The notes under the pieces were generated by a model that was given only the letters and a program-made list of their open reading frames with translations, made no database searches and was not told the DNA's origin. Below, one piece after another: positions 11,797-23,620 of a DNA stretch of 64,000 bases (within the stretch, counting starts at the first letter, position 1; the number at the start of each line of letters is the position of its first letter). Source of the stretch: Opeltia flavorubescens (taxonomy: Eukaryota; Ascomycota; Lecanoromycetes; Teloschistales; Teloschistaceae); NCBI GenBank assembly GCA_000442125.1, contig KE546965.1, forward strand, positions 1,116,001-1,180,000, read 5' to 3'. Both the position numbers and the translations under genes were made by a program.

Positions 11797-14232
11797 ATGG
11801 CTAGTGCCGAGTTAAATCTGATCGCCCCGTTAGATTCGCCTCTGCCTGCCCCACCAGAAGGCGACGTTCTCACTTCAGCTCAATGGACGACTTTATTGGC
11901 CATCGCCGACACTTTCGTCCCAGCCATAGAGGTTTCATCAACGCAATCCACTGAGAAGCTGGTCCTCCAGCAGTCAGAATATGATGACGCAGTAGACAAG
12001 ATTCGAAAGACTGTTCCAAAGCATACCAGCTCAGATGTTATCCATAAGTATCTCGCTGAGAGTGCCAGCTCGGCTCCTCGTTTTAAGGAACTGGTCCAAA
12101 GAACCTTTGGAGATTACATGAGACAAGATGCTTTGAAGGGAATTCGTGTCATTTTGTCAGCACTCGAGTAAGCCTTGAAAGCACAAACTGTGTATCTTGA
12201 GCATATTGCTCACGCAATCAGTACTCGAGCCGGCTGTTATCTATTCACTGGATACACAACTTCTTTCCATCTTCAACCCGTCAACATCCGGCAGCAAATC
12301 TTGCAGAATTGGCAACAATCCTATCTCCCTCCCTTGAGGCAAATAGTCAAAGGCTTCACCGGCCTTTGCACCGCAACATGGATCAAAGAGAGCACAACCC
12401 TCAACCCCATCCTCGGCTTCCCACGGGCACCAATCCACGGAAAGCCAGGAAAGGATTTCGACTATTCCTTCCTGCAACTGCCTCCTGGGGATGACCAAGA
12501 AATTGTCGATACTGATGTCGTGATTATTGGGTCTGGATGCGGAGGCGGCGTCTGTGCGAAGAATCTCGCAGAAGCCGGCCATCGCGTCCTGATTACTGAT
12601 CGAGCTTACCATTTCCCCGCCAAATACCTCCCCATGACTTCCACAGACGCAGGTATCCATCTTTACCATAACGGCGGCATCGACACCTCAGACGACAACA
12701 GCATAGCTTTCATCGCTGGCCAAGCCTGGGGCGGTGGCGGGACCATAAATTGGTCTGCTTCCCTCCAGACCGAAGCTCAAGTACGTCGGGAATGGGCCGA
12801 TGAAGATCTCCCCTTCTTTACTTCTGCAGAGTTCCAGACCTGTCTGGATCGGGTGTGTAATCGGATGGGTGTTTCGACCAAGTACATTGAGCATAATGAG
12901 AATAACAGAGTGCTGCTTGAGGGAGCGAGGAAGTTGGGGTATAGTGCCAAGGAAGTACCTCAGAATACGGGTGGGAATAAGCATTACTGTGGGTATTGTA
13001 CGCTTGGGTGTGGGGCGGCTGAGAAGCAAGGACCTGTTGTGTCGTGGCTTCCTGATGCGGCGAATGCTGGCGCTAAGTTCATGGAAGGATTCGAAGCTGA
13101 TAAGATCGTCTTTGAGATAGTTGGGGGAAAGAAAACTGCCGTTGGTGTAGAAGGAACCTGGACGTCGAGAGATGAGATGGCAGGCGTCAGCGGCTCAAAC
13201 AAGACGAAACGAAAGGTCATGATCAAAGCAAAGCGGGTGATGGTTTCTGGTGGCACCTTACACAGCCCTCTACTACTTCTCCGCAGTGGTCTCACAAATC
13301 CCAATATTGGAAGAAACCTCTATTGCCACCCTGGTAAGCACGATCTCCCATCCGAACCTCCTAGATCTAGACTGTTTTCCGCCTGCCTCCCAAAAGGGGG
13401 ATTCCCTCCTATTTTCCCCCAGTCGATAACCAGACTGCTGATATAATTTTCAACAGTCACCCTCGTGACGGCCACCTTCCCTCAGACCATTAATCCCTGG
13501 GAAGGCCCCATCCTCACGACACTGTGTACTGAATTCGCCTCCCTCTCCTCCTCCGGTCACGGCGCAAAAATCGAAGCCATGACCATGCTCCCCTCTTGGG
13601 CCCTCCCCTTCCAACCCTGGCGCTCAGCCCTTGATTTCAAACTTCTCGCCGCAAAATTCCCCAACATGTGCAGCCATATCGCACTCGTACGGGACCGAGA
13701 TCCAGGACGCGTGTACCCGGATCCCGTAGATGGGAGATGCAAGATTGCTTATACGCCGAGCAAATTTGATAGGGAGCATGCGCTGGAAGCGGTGGTGGGG
13801 ATTTGTAAGATCATGTATGTCATGGGGGCGGAGGAGATTTGGCTTGCGAAGGGGGATGTCAAGGCTTTTGTTAGGAACGCAGAGGAAGGGGGAAAAGGGG
13901 AAGAAGAAGGTATCAACAACCCCGCCTTCCAAACCTGGCTCCGAGATGAGGTTAGAAAGAAGGGATTGGGGCAGCCGGAAACTGGCTGGGGAAGCGCACA
14001 TCAGATGGGTACTTGTCGCATGGCTGCCAGTGAGAGGAAGGGGGTTGTGGATGCTAAGGGTAAGGTCTGGGGAGTTGAGGGCTTGTATGTGGCGGATGCG
14101 AGTGTATTTCCGAGTGCAAGTGGGGTGAATCCGATGGTTACGAATATGGCGATTAGTGATATGATTAGTCGGGGTGTTGCGACGGGGTTGGGTGGAGGGA
14201 AGTCACTAGGGAGAGATCGGGTAGGAATATGA
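11797..14232 (+). CDS. Long-chain (fatty) alcohol oxidase, GMC family
   Basis: Exons 11797-12167, 12222-13333 and 13457-14232 join in phase to 752 residues, the usual size of fungal fatty alcohol oxidases. The family oxidises long-chain alcohols to aldehydes, producing H2O2, typically on peroxisomal or microsomal membranes. Visible motifs: FAD dinucleotide fold VVIIGSGCGGGVCAKNLAEAG, the second GMC block with AGQAWGGGGTINWSAS, the Cys-rich GGNKHYCGYCTLGC typical of this subfamily, the catalytic-region SAHQMGTCRM, and the C-terminal GVNPMVTNMAIS. The N-terminal 170 residues form the extra helical domain of this subfamily. The middle intron is 123 nt, longer than its neighbours. ATG 11797 is preferred; only a TTG precedes it in frame. 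No peroxisomal SKL tail is seen. Confidence 0.93.
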
Positions 14233-14731
14233 TTATGAGCATGAGGAGAGATGGAGTTCGGGGTGCTGGCTGTAAGGGAGATATCTGATTTCATGATGTA
14301 TGTATCTTTGCCTTCGCTGTAGCGCTTTATAGCTCTGAGTCAGCTCAAAGAAAGTTCCATCAAAGCAAGAGTGCAAGTAGCGGGCTCATTTGATTTATGA
14401 TAGCTTGAGCCGTTGACAACTAACCTCTCAACGGTAGACCTACTGCTTCTATTTACCCTTGTCTGCTTATACGTTGTGACTAACACCTGATGGCACGTTT
14501 TTCAGTCCATTCACTCGATGAGAGCGAAGATATAGACTCCTGATAGTATAGCATGATATAATCTCATTGAAATCCAAAACAAACATCTTTCGTAAGTACT
14601 GGCACTCCTTGCCGTAGATGTGGCTGAACATCCAAGAGATCGGAAGCCGAAAATCCGTGCTCAAAAAGGTAGATGCGCTATTATGGGCGTTCGTGGGGAA
14701 AGGACAGTATCTGAGACTTCTATATTAGTGC
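14233..14731. other. Convergent intergenic region
   Basis: About 500 bases between two converging genes. No frame with support; presumably 3' untranslated regions. Confidence 0.5.
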
Positions 14732-15625
14732 CTAGCTTGGGCCATCGCACTCTCCCTCTTCCTCAGGCTTGCTGCTGTTCGTCTCCGGCATGGCAGCCCC
14801 CTCGGTTCCATCACCACTAGCGGTTTCTTCGGTATCCGGGGAGGGAGTTGTTCTAATAGTTCCCTATGTGCGTCAAATCGACCAGTCAGAATGATATATT
14901 GATATTGTCACAGCGAGGCAAACATGACTGAAATGGAGAGTAACCTTGGCAACGTTTGTCTCCTGCGGTTTTGACATCTTTCCCACCAAAGCCTGTACTC
15001 GCGATTTCCGTTCCTCTGCTACCGCCAGACTTTGTGCCAAGCTCGCTTCGTGTCTCAGCAATAAAGCAGTCCTCATGTGAACGGCTGAGTCTATTCGCGC
15101 CTTGCTTTGCCGGTCTCTTTTGAGGATTTTCCCATAGAAGTACAGACCATACTGATTCAAAAACAGAAATCCAAGCCATACACCTAAAGTGCATTTACGA
15201 AGAAAGAATCTGGAAATATGCCACGGAGAAGGAGCTAAGGCACCTCCAATGCTTACAGAAGCATCTACCAGCGAAAGGTTAATTGAAATGCAGATTTAAG
15301 AACAGGCTCTACGCGAATTTTTGTTTGATTGATGACCTTGAAAATATTGGGACTGGAATGGGCAATAGTGTCAGAGCAGAGAACGTTTAGAGGACATACT
15401 GTAGGCAGCTTGTACCATTCCCAATTTTCGAGCCCTGATAGCCCAAACCAAGCCTCCAGCTCCACCGAGGACAGCACCAATACGCCGCTTGTAAAGAAGC
15501 TGGGTTTGGGCCTCTTCTAGCTGATCGCGGTCGAATGAGGTAAGATTCTGAAATGCCTGTCTTTCTGCAGCTTTGTACTTCGCCGGATAGATGATGCGGA
15601 AGGTCCATGTGAACATTGCAGCCAT
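14732..15625 (-). CDS. Small membrane protein, two transmembrane segments (three exons)
   Basis: Exons 15400-15625, 14945-15264 and 14732-14863 join in phase to 225 residues. The first intron (135 nt) has GTATGT and ends GGTAG; the second (81 nt) starts with the weaker GTTACT. Residues about 45-65 (RIGAVLGGAGGLVWAIRARK) and about 100-120 (LGVWLGFLFLNQYGLYFYGK) look like membrane segments. After them comes a helical, charged region (RTALLLRHEASLAQSLAVAEERKSRVQAL) and an acidic Ser/Glu-rich tail ending EEEGECDGPS. I do not recognise the family. It resembles small organelle membrane proteins of fungi in layout only. Confidence 0.65.
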
Positions 15626-17452
15626 GATTGACTACGAGAGAATGATGCGCCCAAATGCTCATATGCTGAAGCTCATCAACATCTTTATACCTGGTGACTC
15701 GGGCAAGAATCTTGCTGCGCCACATTGGGTTTATGCAAGGGGCTTCAATTACGGGCTAGAGCCACCAGAGCGGCCTCCTTGTTCAAGGCCAACCGCCAGG
15801 TTTTCTCTACTATTCAGATTGCTCCGGTGGTTCAAGATCTTTAGGACTATAAGAGATAGAGCCATGAAACTGAGAGCACGAGAACGAGAACCTGGTCCTG
15901 CTGGTAGACCAAACTCATTCATACTCATGCGGCAAGACATCTCTCTGAATATGCACAAATCAAAAATCTACTGCAACATCGCCTCCAAACAAAGCGTTTT
16001 TAAAAATGAGACAGCCTCGTGCGACCCTGTAAATTTGTAAATTTTTTAGCGAGTCAACCAATGTCCTTACCATTCTCTGTTTATTTTTCGGCTCTTCCTA
16101 CAGTGCAAATCGCCGCTGTAAAGGGCTCAGAGGACGTGAGCTACAAATACTAAACATAGAAGGACCAGGTAGGATACGGGCACACAGATCTCGGCATCGT
16201 TATTACCGACAGAAAACGAAGAAGAAGAAGAGAATGGAATAGGTCACGAGGGAAGCTTTGCTTGCTTAAATTAAGCTTGGGATAGTCGACCTTAATCCAA
16301 GAACACCACATAAGCATTAACGACGATTCCGTCTACTTTCAGTACAACAGTAAAACGATCAACGGACTCGTAGTGAAAGTCCAGGGAGGTTTATGTGGAT
16401 ATCCTTATGGCAATGACTACCGAGCCATTCAGCGTATTATAGAGCTACTAAGTGAAAGTCTCTGTGGGATAGACGATTAAGGATTAGCGCCTTGATCACC
16501 TCTAATCAGTTTTTCCCTATGATGCCCAATCTTGATGTAAGATGCACTTGCAGGTCTTCCAGCACGTCTGTCTTGAGCCAATCATACGCGTTTCTTTGCG
16601 AGACCGCACTATGCACTATCGGGCACTAGCGCCTCCCGATCATCGTTGACGTCGACAATGGAATTCACAACTCCTGCATTGCATCCTATGGAAAAGAAGC
16701 AGGGCAGGCCCGCGAATAGTCATTGGGTCGGGACACAATGCCATGTAGCAATCGCCCCACCCTGGGCGTCATCGTACTAATATTTGTGTCCCTTGCATAA
16801 GACGGTGTTTCAAAGATTGGTCTGCTTCCCACCATCTCCACATCGTGAGAGATTCTTGCAGCCGCGACGTCAGCCAGACCTAGATGTTTGCTGCCGCAAG
16901 GGCTTCTGTATGTTTACCACAGACAAGACATACCAGAAATCAGAACGCTGGTAAAGGATGCAACCGTGGATCAGGCTCTATCTTATGAAAGAGTAGAGAA
17001 CTAAGGGTGACAAAGATCGGATAGCCACTAGTTCACGTCATTGATCCATGTATCGGCATAAGATCATTCAAGGTAGAGCAACCTTCGTACTCGGTACAAT
17101 GCGGCCAGAATGGCAGCCAAATTGGCGCTCGGTAACGGCTGGTGTACGCCTCGTTACGCCGACTTCCTCAATGTTGACGCCAAATGAGCTTCATGCGCCT
17201 TTCCTTTGTACGCTGTACGTTGACGTCTTCAAAACGGAAAGATGACCGTCATCTCCCGATGATGGGCCTTTCTCTAAGCTTCAATGGCTCCGCCAGCTTC
17301 GTGGATACTGCTGTGTTCTTTGGCGCAAGTAGCCTCCACACCACTGCCGTAGTGTCTAGACATCACAGGAGAGTTGCGATCTCTTAGTTTGGGTGACCAA
17401 TGTCGCTTACGCAATATCGTCTCTATGGAAGCAACGCGGACCTGGACAGACT
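15626..17452. other. Gene-poor region
   Basis: About 1.8 kb with no supported coding frame. It contains a purine-rich tract (gaagaagaagaag near 16220) and many stops in all frames. No repeat or RNA gene recognised by eye. Confidence 0.5.
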
Positions 17453-17459
17453 TATATAA
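17453..17459 (+). promoter_or_regulatory. TATA box candidate
   Basis: TATATAA lies 74 bases before the ATG of the TNT-domain gene, a plausible distance for a fungal core promoter with a short leader. Confidence 0.45.
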
Positions 17460-17526
17460 CTCGCTTTCCATTCTGCTCTTTACATCTGTATCCAAGGCTA
17501 TACTCGATATATAATTTGTCATCACG

Positions 17527-18473
17527 ATGCTCTCCAAGTCTTTCATTCTGTGTACTCTTTTGAGCACTGCCTCTGAGGCAATTCTCGTCAATTATGAGGT
17601 ATGTGATCAGGACTCCACCGGACGGACGTAGACTGATTTTACCTAGTCGAATTTCTCTGCATCTTTTTGCGATTGCAAGGGTACCAATGATACTGGATCA
17701 ACAGGTGCAATGTCCATCTGCCGGGATCCACGACTTGGCCCAGTGCAACTGCCCACTGTCTTCCCATTGCTCAGCTTTATTACCGACTATAACAGGTTTG
17801 GCGGCAAGCAACCTGGGGAGTGGATAGAACGTTGGACTTACAAGGAAAACGGCTCTCTTACCTATCCGCCAGAGGACGGATTCCAACTTGATGTGAAGGG
17901 GAAACCAATTCAAGGCAATCTGACCATCCAGCTTGGGACCAAACTTGACCGCTTTGGAAGCGAATATGGTAAGAGCTGCTTTGCTATTACACACTCGCTA
18001 TCAGACTGCATTGAGAATCGATCGTTTGGATACGATGTTTTTGAGCACCACTATTCGTATCCTATCTTTATGTTACCTGAAACAAAAGAGACAGAGTTTA
18101 GAAACGCGAGCGATAGAGGGACCTTGGATCTGACCTTTGCTGTCTGTATCGGCTAATCTTTGGCGCTTTAGGTAGGTACATTTCAGCAGCCGACGCACCC
18201 TACGATCAGCGTTCTCTGCCACCTTCGAACCTCATGACACCTCCCGATGCCCCGGAATACCCATACAACTACCACATCTATACCGTCCTAAAGCCTTTGA
18301 CCCTCCTCGGCGGTCCAATTGCTCCGTATTACGGCCAACCAGGGTTGGGCACACAATTCTTCACTGGTGCTATCGGTACTATCATGACCTTGATCGAACA
18401 GGGTTACCTCGCGAGAGAAAACAGTACTCGAATAACTCCGGGTGCCGGCGGTGAACCGAGCCAATGCGGGTGA
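17527..18473 (+). CDS. Secreted TNT-domain protein, probable NAD+ glycohydrolase
   Basis: Exons 17527-17598, 17647-17968 and 18172-18473 join in phase to 231 residues. Exon 1 is almost exactly a signal peptide. A short cysteine-bearing N-terminal region follows (SFCDCKG, SICRDP). From about residue 120 the protein shows the TNT fold signature: LDRFGSEYGRYIS, then DAPYDQRSLPPSNL, YNYHIYTVLKPL, and GPIAPYYGQPGLGTQF. TNT domains hydrolyse NAD+ to nicotinamide and ADP-ribose. Related secreted or surface NADases are known from Aspergillus and Neurospora. The conserved Arg and Gln of the signature are present, so activity is plausible. No neighbouring inhibitor gene is seen, as expected for an exported enzyme. 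The second intron (203 nt) is unusually long here. Confidence 0.87.
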
Positions 18474-19081
18474 GGAAGCTGAATTATATGGGGTAAGAAT
18501 GGGCGCGAGAGTCATAGCCGCAGAAACCGCCGGGCATGTCCATCAAAAGCGGTACGTCAGCACCACCGCGACTTATCGCGTAAGTCCCTATTTCAGAATT
18601 CAAGACTGTTCAATTTAAGAGTATATAAAAAATAATTATTGGTCTTACTTTCGGCTGTCATGTCCATCCTTGCAACAGTTGAATTTCACTTCTAGGCAAA
18701 AGGATGACTCACGATCTCGCTCTTCTCTAGAACAAAGGTCCATCGCATCTAAGAGCATACAACTTTGAACAAGGGACATTGTGCTAGTGCTAGCCCATCT
18801 GGTTATCTTCCATGAGGAACGACATAATGCCATTGTCTTCAGCCTACAATCAAACAAAGCGCGGGGAACGTCACAATGCAGCCAATAAATGCCATGGTCT
18901 CCAGCCTCCTGAGTGTTTCCTTCTCATCGCATCCGCCAGCCTTGCACGGTCCACATCAGAGCACGGTAGTTTGACTCTGACAGATCTACTGCCCATAAGT
19001 TCCGCTTCAAAACCGAACCAGAACACCCAGTGGAGAACCCATACTACGTCGTCAAAACCCCATCCGACTCCGCCCTAAAAC
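18474..19081. other. Intergenic
   Basis: About 600 bases. An 88-codon frame at 18812-19078 has no features and runs into the next gene's leader. An AT-rich stretch lies near 18625. Confidence 0.5.
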
Positions 19082-20668
19082 ATGTCCACCACATCCTCCC
19101 ACCCCAACCCCATTGACCGCTCCTCCACCACATCCTCTCCTTCTGTTCCCACCCCAAATCCCCGCCTCCCCACGACGCGGCCCAGAACCGAAATCCGCGT
19201 CCCACCCTCGCAAATCTCACACTACCAATCCCTCCTCTCTCTCCCTCCCCGCTCACCCCTGATCCCCCTGAAACTAGGCGAACTGCCACGTGCCCTCCTC
19301 AAAAAGTCTCCTTCCCGTCCCCTCCCTCCATTCCTCCAGTTCTTTATCCCCCGCCGGAAGTCCCTACTCCCACACCAACGCTGCAATCTCTGCCCATTAC
19401 ATTCTCCCCTGCTGGAAAGCCCACTGGTGCATCTGAGTACATTACTAAGTTATGAAATGTACACCCATTTGCAATCCTTACGGGCTTTACATCCAGCCTT
19501 ACGGTCCGAGGCTACGAATGAGGCGCTGGAAAAGTTACATCCGTGGTATAGTGGCGAAAAGCGGATTCTGTTGCCGGGGAGTATAGTGCAGGGGTGTTTG
19601 GCTTGTACGCTGGGGAAATTGTATAATGATACGGGGGCTATGAATGCGTTGGCGGTGTTGGGGAAGAGCTGTTTCCGCCGGGGGGCTGGGTACGCGCAAT
19701 TGGTGGAGGAAGGGTGGTTGGGGTGGTGGGCGGAGGAGACGAAAGGTGTTCGGAATGTGAGAGCTGATCGTGCGAAGGCGAGGAAGGAGACGGGTGTTAG
19801 TAATGCGGAGTTCATCGATAGGGGGATGGGGGTGGAGTTCCGAGAGGTGAAATGGGGGAGCAAACAATCCCAACCGCAAATTGCGAGGGCGAGCTCGGAG
19901 CGACAGCAGGGCGAACAAAAGCGAGAATCTAGATTGATGGGACCGCCAGCGAGACCGGACAGAGTGAAAGGTCAAACGCTCTGGACACGCGAAACGTCGC
20001 AGATACAGAGGACGAACTCAAACCGATCCTCCGATTCCCATGGACGTCGAACACCTACAGCGGAAAATCAAAGATGGAGCGGAACAACACTGGGAAGTAC
20101 CAGAGATGGCACACGGACACCACCCATCCCTGAGAAATCGAGGTTGAGAAACGAGTACCAGCAACCGGCTCCTCCCAGCCCGTTATCGCCGCTCTCACCG
20201 CATTCAAGGCGTCCCGAGTCGGGCAATCGACCTGCATCTTTCCACCGCCAAAACCCCGCTCCGTCAATCCGGCGAGCAAAAACTGATGCTCATCAATCTC
20301 CTTCATCGAAACCAATGTCCATCCCCCCACCTCTAAACCCCCATCAACAAAGCAGAACCCAAACCCATCTCTCCTCCACACACTCATCCTACTCCCGTCG
20401 CTCATCCTGGACATCCAGCATCTCCTCCGACGGAGAATCCATCGTCGGGCCGACCATCCTAGACGGAGATTCCGATTCCGAATACGGGGACATGGATGAG
20501 AATTATCAGAGGTATTTGGACGAACACGATGAGTTGTTGAAACTTGTCGGTGCGCCGGGGTGGAGTAAGAGGAAGCCGAGGGTGAGGAGTTATTTGGATA
20601 CGTTGCCCAATATGAGGGAGGATACGAGGGTGAGTACGAGAATGAGTACGCAGACGAGCAGAAAGTAA
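19082..20668 (+). CDS. Conserved-looking hypothetical protein (528 aa)
   Basis: A single exon. Residues about 1-50 and 230-528 are Ser/Pro/Arg-rich and disordered. The middle, about 50-230, looks folded: it has CNLCPLHSPLL and, 70 residues later, GCLACTLGKLYND. Two CxxC pairs at this spacing could hold a zinc ion. Between them lie LSYEMYTHLQSLRALHP and a Trp-rich helix (EEGWLGWWAEET). The C-terminus ends with a short acidic-helical block (YQRYLDEHDELLKLVGAPGW) that could be a docking motif. Function unknown. The even third-base bias and length make it a real gene in my view. Confidence 0.75.
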   Translation: MSTTSSHPNPIDRSSTTSSPSVPTPNPRLPTTRPRTEIRVPPSQISHYQSLLSLPPRSPLIPLKLGELPRALLKKSPSRPLPPFLQFFIPRRKSLLPHQRCNLCPLHSPLLESPLVHLSTLLSYEMYTHLQSLRALHPALRSEATNEALEKLHPWYSGEKRILLPGSIVQGCLACTLGKLYNDTGAMNALAVLGKSCFRRGAGYAQLVEEGWLGWWAEETKGVRNVRADRAKARKETGVSNAEFIDRGMGVEFREVKWGSKQSQPQIARASSERQQGEQKRESRLMGPPARPDRVKGQTLWTRETSQIQRTNSNRSSDSHGRRTPTAENQRWSGTTLGSTRDGTRTPPIPEKSRLRNEYQQPAPPSPLSPLSPHSRRPESGNRPASFHRQNPAPSIRRAKTDAHQSPSSKPMSIPPPLNPHQQSRTQTHLSSTHSSYSRRSSWTSSISSDGESIVGPTILDGDSDSEYGDMDENYQRYLDEHDELLKLVGAPGWSKRKPRVRSYLDTLPNMREDTRVSTRMSTQTSRK

Positions 20669-20885
20669 GGTGAGATAGATGTAAGATAAACGAGGCTGGG
20701 AGACTTCCACATGAGAAAACTCGAAAACGATACTTGGGTAAATTAGAGATAGATTTTTCCCCCAATAGAATTATCTACAACCCGCGGTGAAAGTTTGCCG
20801 CAATCCTAATGAACGTGCAAATTCCAAAACCCATAGCGAGCGATACAACTACAAGGCATTCCCCAATCACAACAAAATCCATAAA

Positions 20886-22423
20886 TTACCTACCGCTCTC
20901 CATCCCTAATATAGCCCCTGCCCTCCCATGCATACTCCCCGTAACCCTCTCTTTCAACCCTTTCAAACCCTCATTCTGTGAGAGCGAGCTCGCCGTCCGT
21001 CGCCTTCCACTCCTTTTGAGCAAACTTCTCGCTTCTTTCTCCTCCGCAGCTTCCTGGACTAAGACTTGCGGGCCCCCGTCATTTTTGTCGTCAAGGACCT
21101 GCTGCCGCGATCCAGCCGCTTGCAGCTCGGCTTTGCCCGCTGGAGGTAGCGGCTCCTGATCCTTTAGTGGTATGGCCGCCAGGTTTGTGGCATTCTTTTG
21201 CTCATCCTGATACGGTCTTGGATCCTGGGTTGCACTTGCGGAAACGTCCGAGTGAGTGATTGTCGTCTTCTGATCCATTTTCTTCTGTGCTGCAATCTTC
21301 GCTTTTTCATACCGTGCGGAGACGTCGCCGCCAGTCCATACAGTGCCCAAGACGCGATCCCAGAAGGTGAAGAAAGGCTGTGAGAAATTTGTCTTGATGC
21401 CCCAGCTTTGGTGGTGTACGTCGTGATATCCCGCGTTGTTTGAGGTTAAGTGTTGTAATGGATCCCAAGGGAGTGCGTAGCCGCAATGATCGTCGACGGT
21501 TTTGAGTGTTGAACCGGTGAAGAACCACATGCCTTGCCGGGTATTCATTCCCGCAACCTTGTAGGCAATACTAGCGCCAAGGGTGTCAAGTAGAAAGCCT
21601 TCGACTGGATGGTTATAAAGAGCGCCGTAAGCGTAAGGAACGTACAAGCGGTGGTGGCGGGAGTGCCAGGTGGCTATAGATCATGTCAGCTGTTTGTAAA
21701 CAGATCTTTGCTTCTCCGATCAAACTCACTGTACATCCATTTATTCATGTGCATAGCACGATGCAAGAAATACTGCCATGTATCGACCACCAGAATGGCA
21801 ACACCATACTGCATAATTGGAATGATGTACCAGTAAATCGCGTTTGCGAGCATATTCTCCCACGTGGTGAACCCATTCACCGTATTCACGACGTGATCGC
21901 CAGCCGTAGTCGTTGTTTGCAAGGTCGAATATCGTCCACCCATTACGACGCCTGCAAGCACCGGATGTGACAAATTTAGATTTTTTGCAATCCCTCCAGC
22001 GTCAAGCCCAACGAAAGCAAGCAACCCTGGAATAGTCCTCTGAGCAATCCTTATCCTCCTTGCCCAGACAGCAACATCGTACTCTTCCTTCCCCACAACA
22101 TCGTCTGGCTCAGTCATGCCAAGTAACCAGCCCACTATGGTCTGCACCACTTGCTGAATAACAACGTCTCTCACAACCTCCCATCTCGAGACTTTGTTCC
22201 GGCTCGAGACTTCTGCAGGTGTATGCAATCGATATTGTGGAAAGTAATCCTTGGTGTCAATCCAATGAAAAAGCATCGACAAGCCCCAATAAGCTACGAT
22301 AGGAAGAATGACGGTAAGGAGTTTGTCAGGTATTGGCGATAGGAATGGAGGTAATAGAGTGATCTGGTATTCGGGTAAAGGCGGAAGATCGGAGTAGGTA
22401 TCGAAACGAGTTAGGTTCGCCAT
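20886..22423 (-). CDS. SUR2: Sphinganine C4-hydroxylase
   Basis: Exons 21730-22423 and 20886-21673 (56-nt intron) join in phase to 493 residues. It makes phytosphingosine from dihydrosphingosine or dihydroceramide in the ER membrane. Several hydrophobic segments precede the three histidine boxes of the fatty acid hydroxylase family: HRAMH, HSRHHR (spanning just past the splice) and HDVHH. SUR2-specific context is clear: YVPYAYGALYNHPVEG, KTVDDHCGY and GIKTNFSQPFFTFWD. The core ends near residue 345. The last 150 residues are a charged, Ala/Gln/Lys-rich tail absent from the yeast enzyme (349 residues). Start: ATG 22423 has the better context; an in-frame ATG lies nine bases upstream. Confidence 0.93.
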
Positions 22424-22935
22424 TATTAGCATCAAGGGAAGTTCTGTTCTCAGCAGAACGGTGTAAGATCCTTTCTAGTAATAAAGTGTGAGGCCTTGGA
22501 GGCCCAGCAACAAAGGCCGTCGCTGATATCGGTAGGATTGTGTACGGAATCTCGCGTAGAGGATTGGACGCTCAAAACAAATGATTGATGAAAGCCTTAC
22601 AAGGTCGATTGATTAGAAATTAACGCAGTAAGAGTAAGAATGGAAGTTAATGTTAAAAGAAGAGAACGGATGTTTCACGGCCTCACGGCATCGATTTGCC
22701 ACCTCAGCTCTCAGCCCTCAGCCCTGCGCTTGCCTGCTTATCGATTAGCTTTTCGGCATCACACATGGGATTTTCCGCCTCAAGCGCCTTTTGAAAGCCC
22801 CACTTTCGAGGCCTCCAAATCAGATTTTGCATATTTAATACTTCGAAAGTCTCAAGTACATCTGGCTCAATTGCTTCAACCATCACAAACCCTCAGCACA
22901 TTTTGCAGATTTGGTTTATCGAGCTTACCACAACA
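22424..22935. promoter_or_regulatory. Shared upstream region of SUR2 and TCTP
   Basis: About 510 bases between two divergent genes. It includes a pyrimidine-rich run and CAACAATG just before the TCTP start. A 99-codon frame (22640-22939) overlaps the TCTP start in another frame and is not supported. Confidence 0.45.
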
Positions 22936-23620
22936 ATGATCATCTACAAGGTGATTCAGCGCTCCTACCCCGCCGAACTTCAAGCGGAATTGCACTTCAT
23001 GCCTGGTCAAGGCTAATACTTTCTTTCTAATAGGACATCGTCACTGGCGACGAAATCATCTCCGACTCTTACAACCTGGTTGAGAAGGATGATGCCGTAT
23101 ATGAGATCGACTGTAAGAAAGTGACCGTTGGGAACGAGAACTTCGACACCGGCGCAAATCCTTCAGCCGAAGAGGCCGACGAGGGCCTTGACGATAGCAA
23201 CAAGCAGGTCATCGACATTGTTCACTACTTCCGGTTGAACTTCTATGGCGACGAGGCATCAGGCACAAGAGCTTTTGGAACGAAGAAGGATTACATGTCC
23301 CAACTGAAGAGTAAGTAGACCATTGTCCACCCAGTGTTACGGTAGTCCAAGCTGACGTTAGCGCCCTGACAGCATACATGAAAAAGGTCGTCGCGAAACT
23401 CAAAGAGAATGGTGCGGACGAAGAGAAGATCAAAGCTTTCCAGACTGGAGCCCAGAGCTATTACACCAAGAACATTGCACCAAATTTCAAAGATTTCGAT
23501 TTCTACATGGGCGAGTCGATGGACCCGGACGGAATGGTACTCTTATTAAATTACCGTGAGGACGGCATCACGCCATACATGACTGTCTGGAAGTATGGTT
23601 TGACGGAAATGAAGGTTTAG
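22936..23620 (+). CDS. TMA19: Translationally controlled tumour protein homologue
   Basis: Exons 22936-22950, 23034-23310 and 23373-23620 join in phase to 179 residues, near the normal 170. The first exon is only 15 nt (MIIYK). Both family signatures are visible: TGANPSAEEADEG in the flexible loop and FYMGESMDPDGMVLLLNYRED near the C-terminus, ending YGLTEMKV. TCTP is an abundant cytoplasmic protein linked to translation, microtubules and stress; the yeast protein associates with ribosomes. The CAACAATGA context and short first intron-flanked exon fit a highly expressed gene. Confidence 0.95.

Noticed and set aside
14066-14080. Other CTGGGG strings (for example in the fatty alcohol oxidase, the CorA-like gene and the permease)
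   Set aside because: Their flanks are not self-complementary, so they are not members of the hairpin family.
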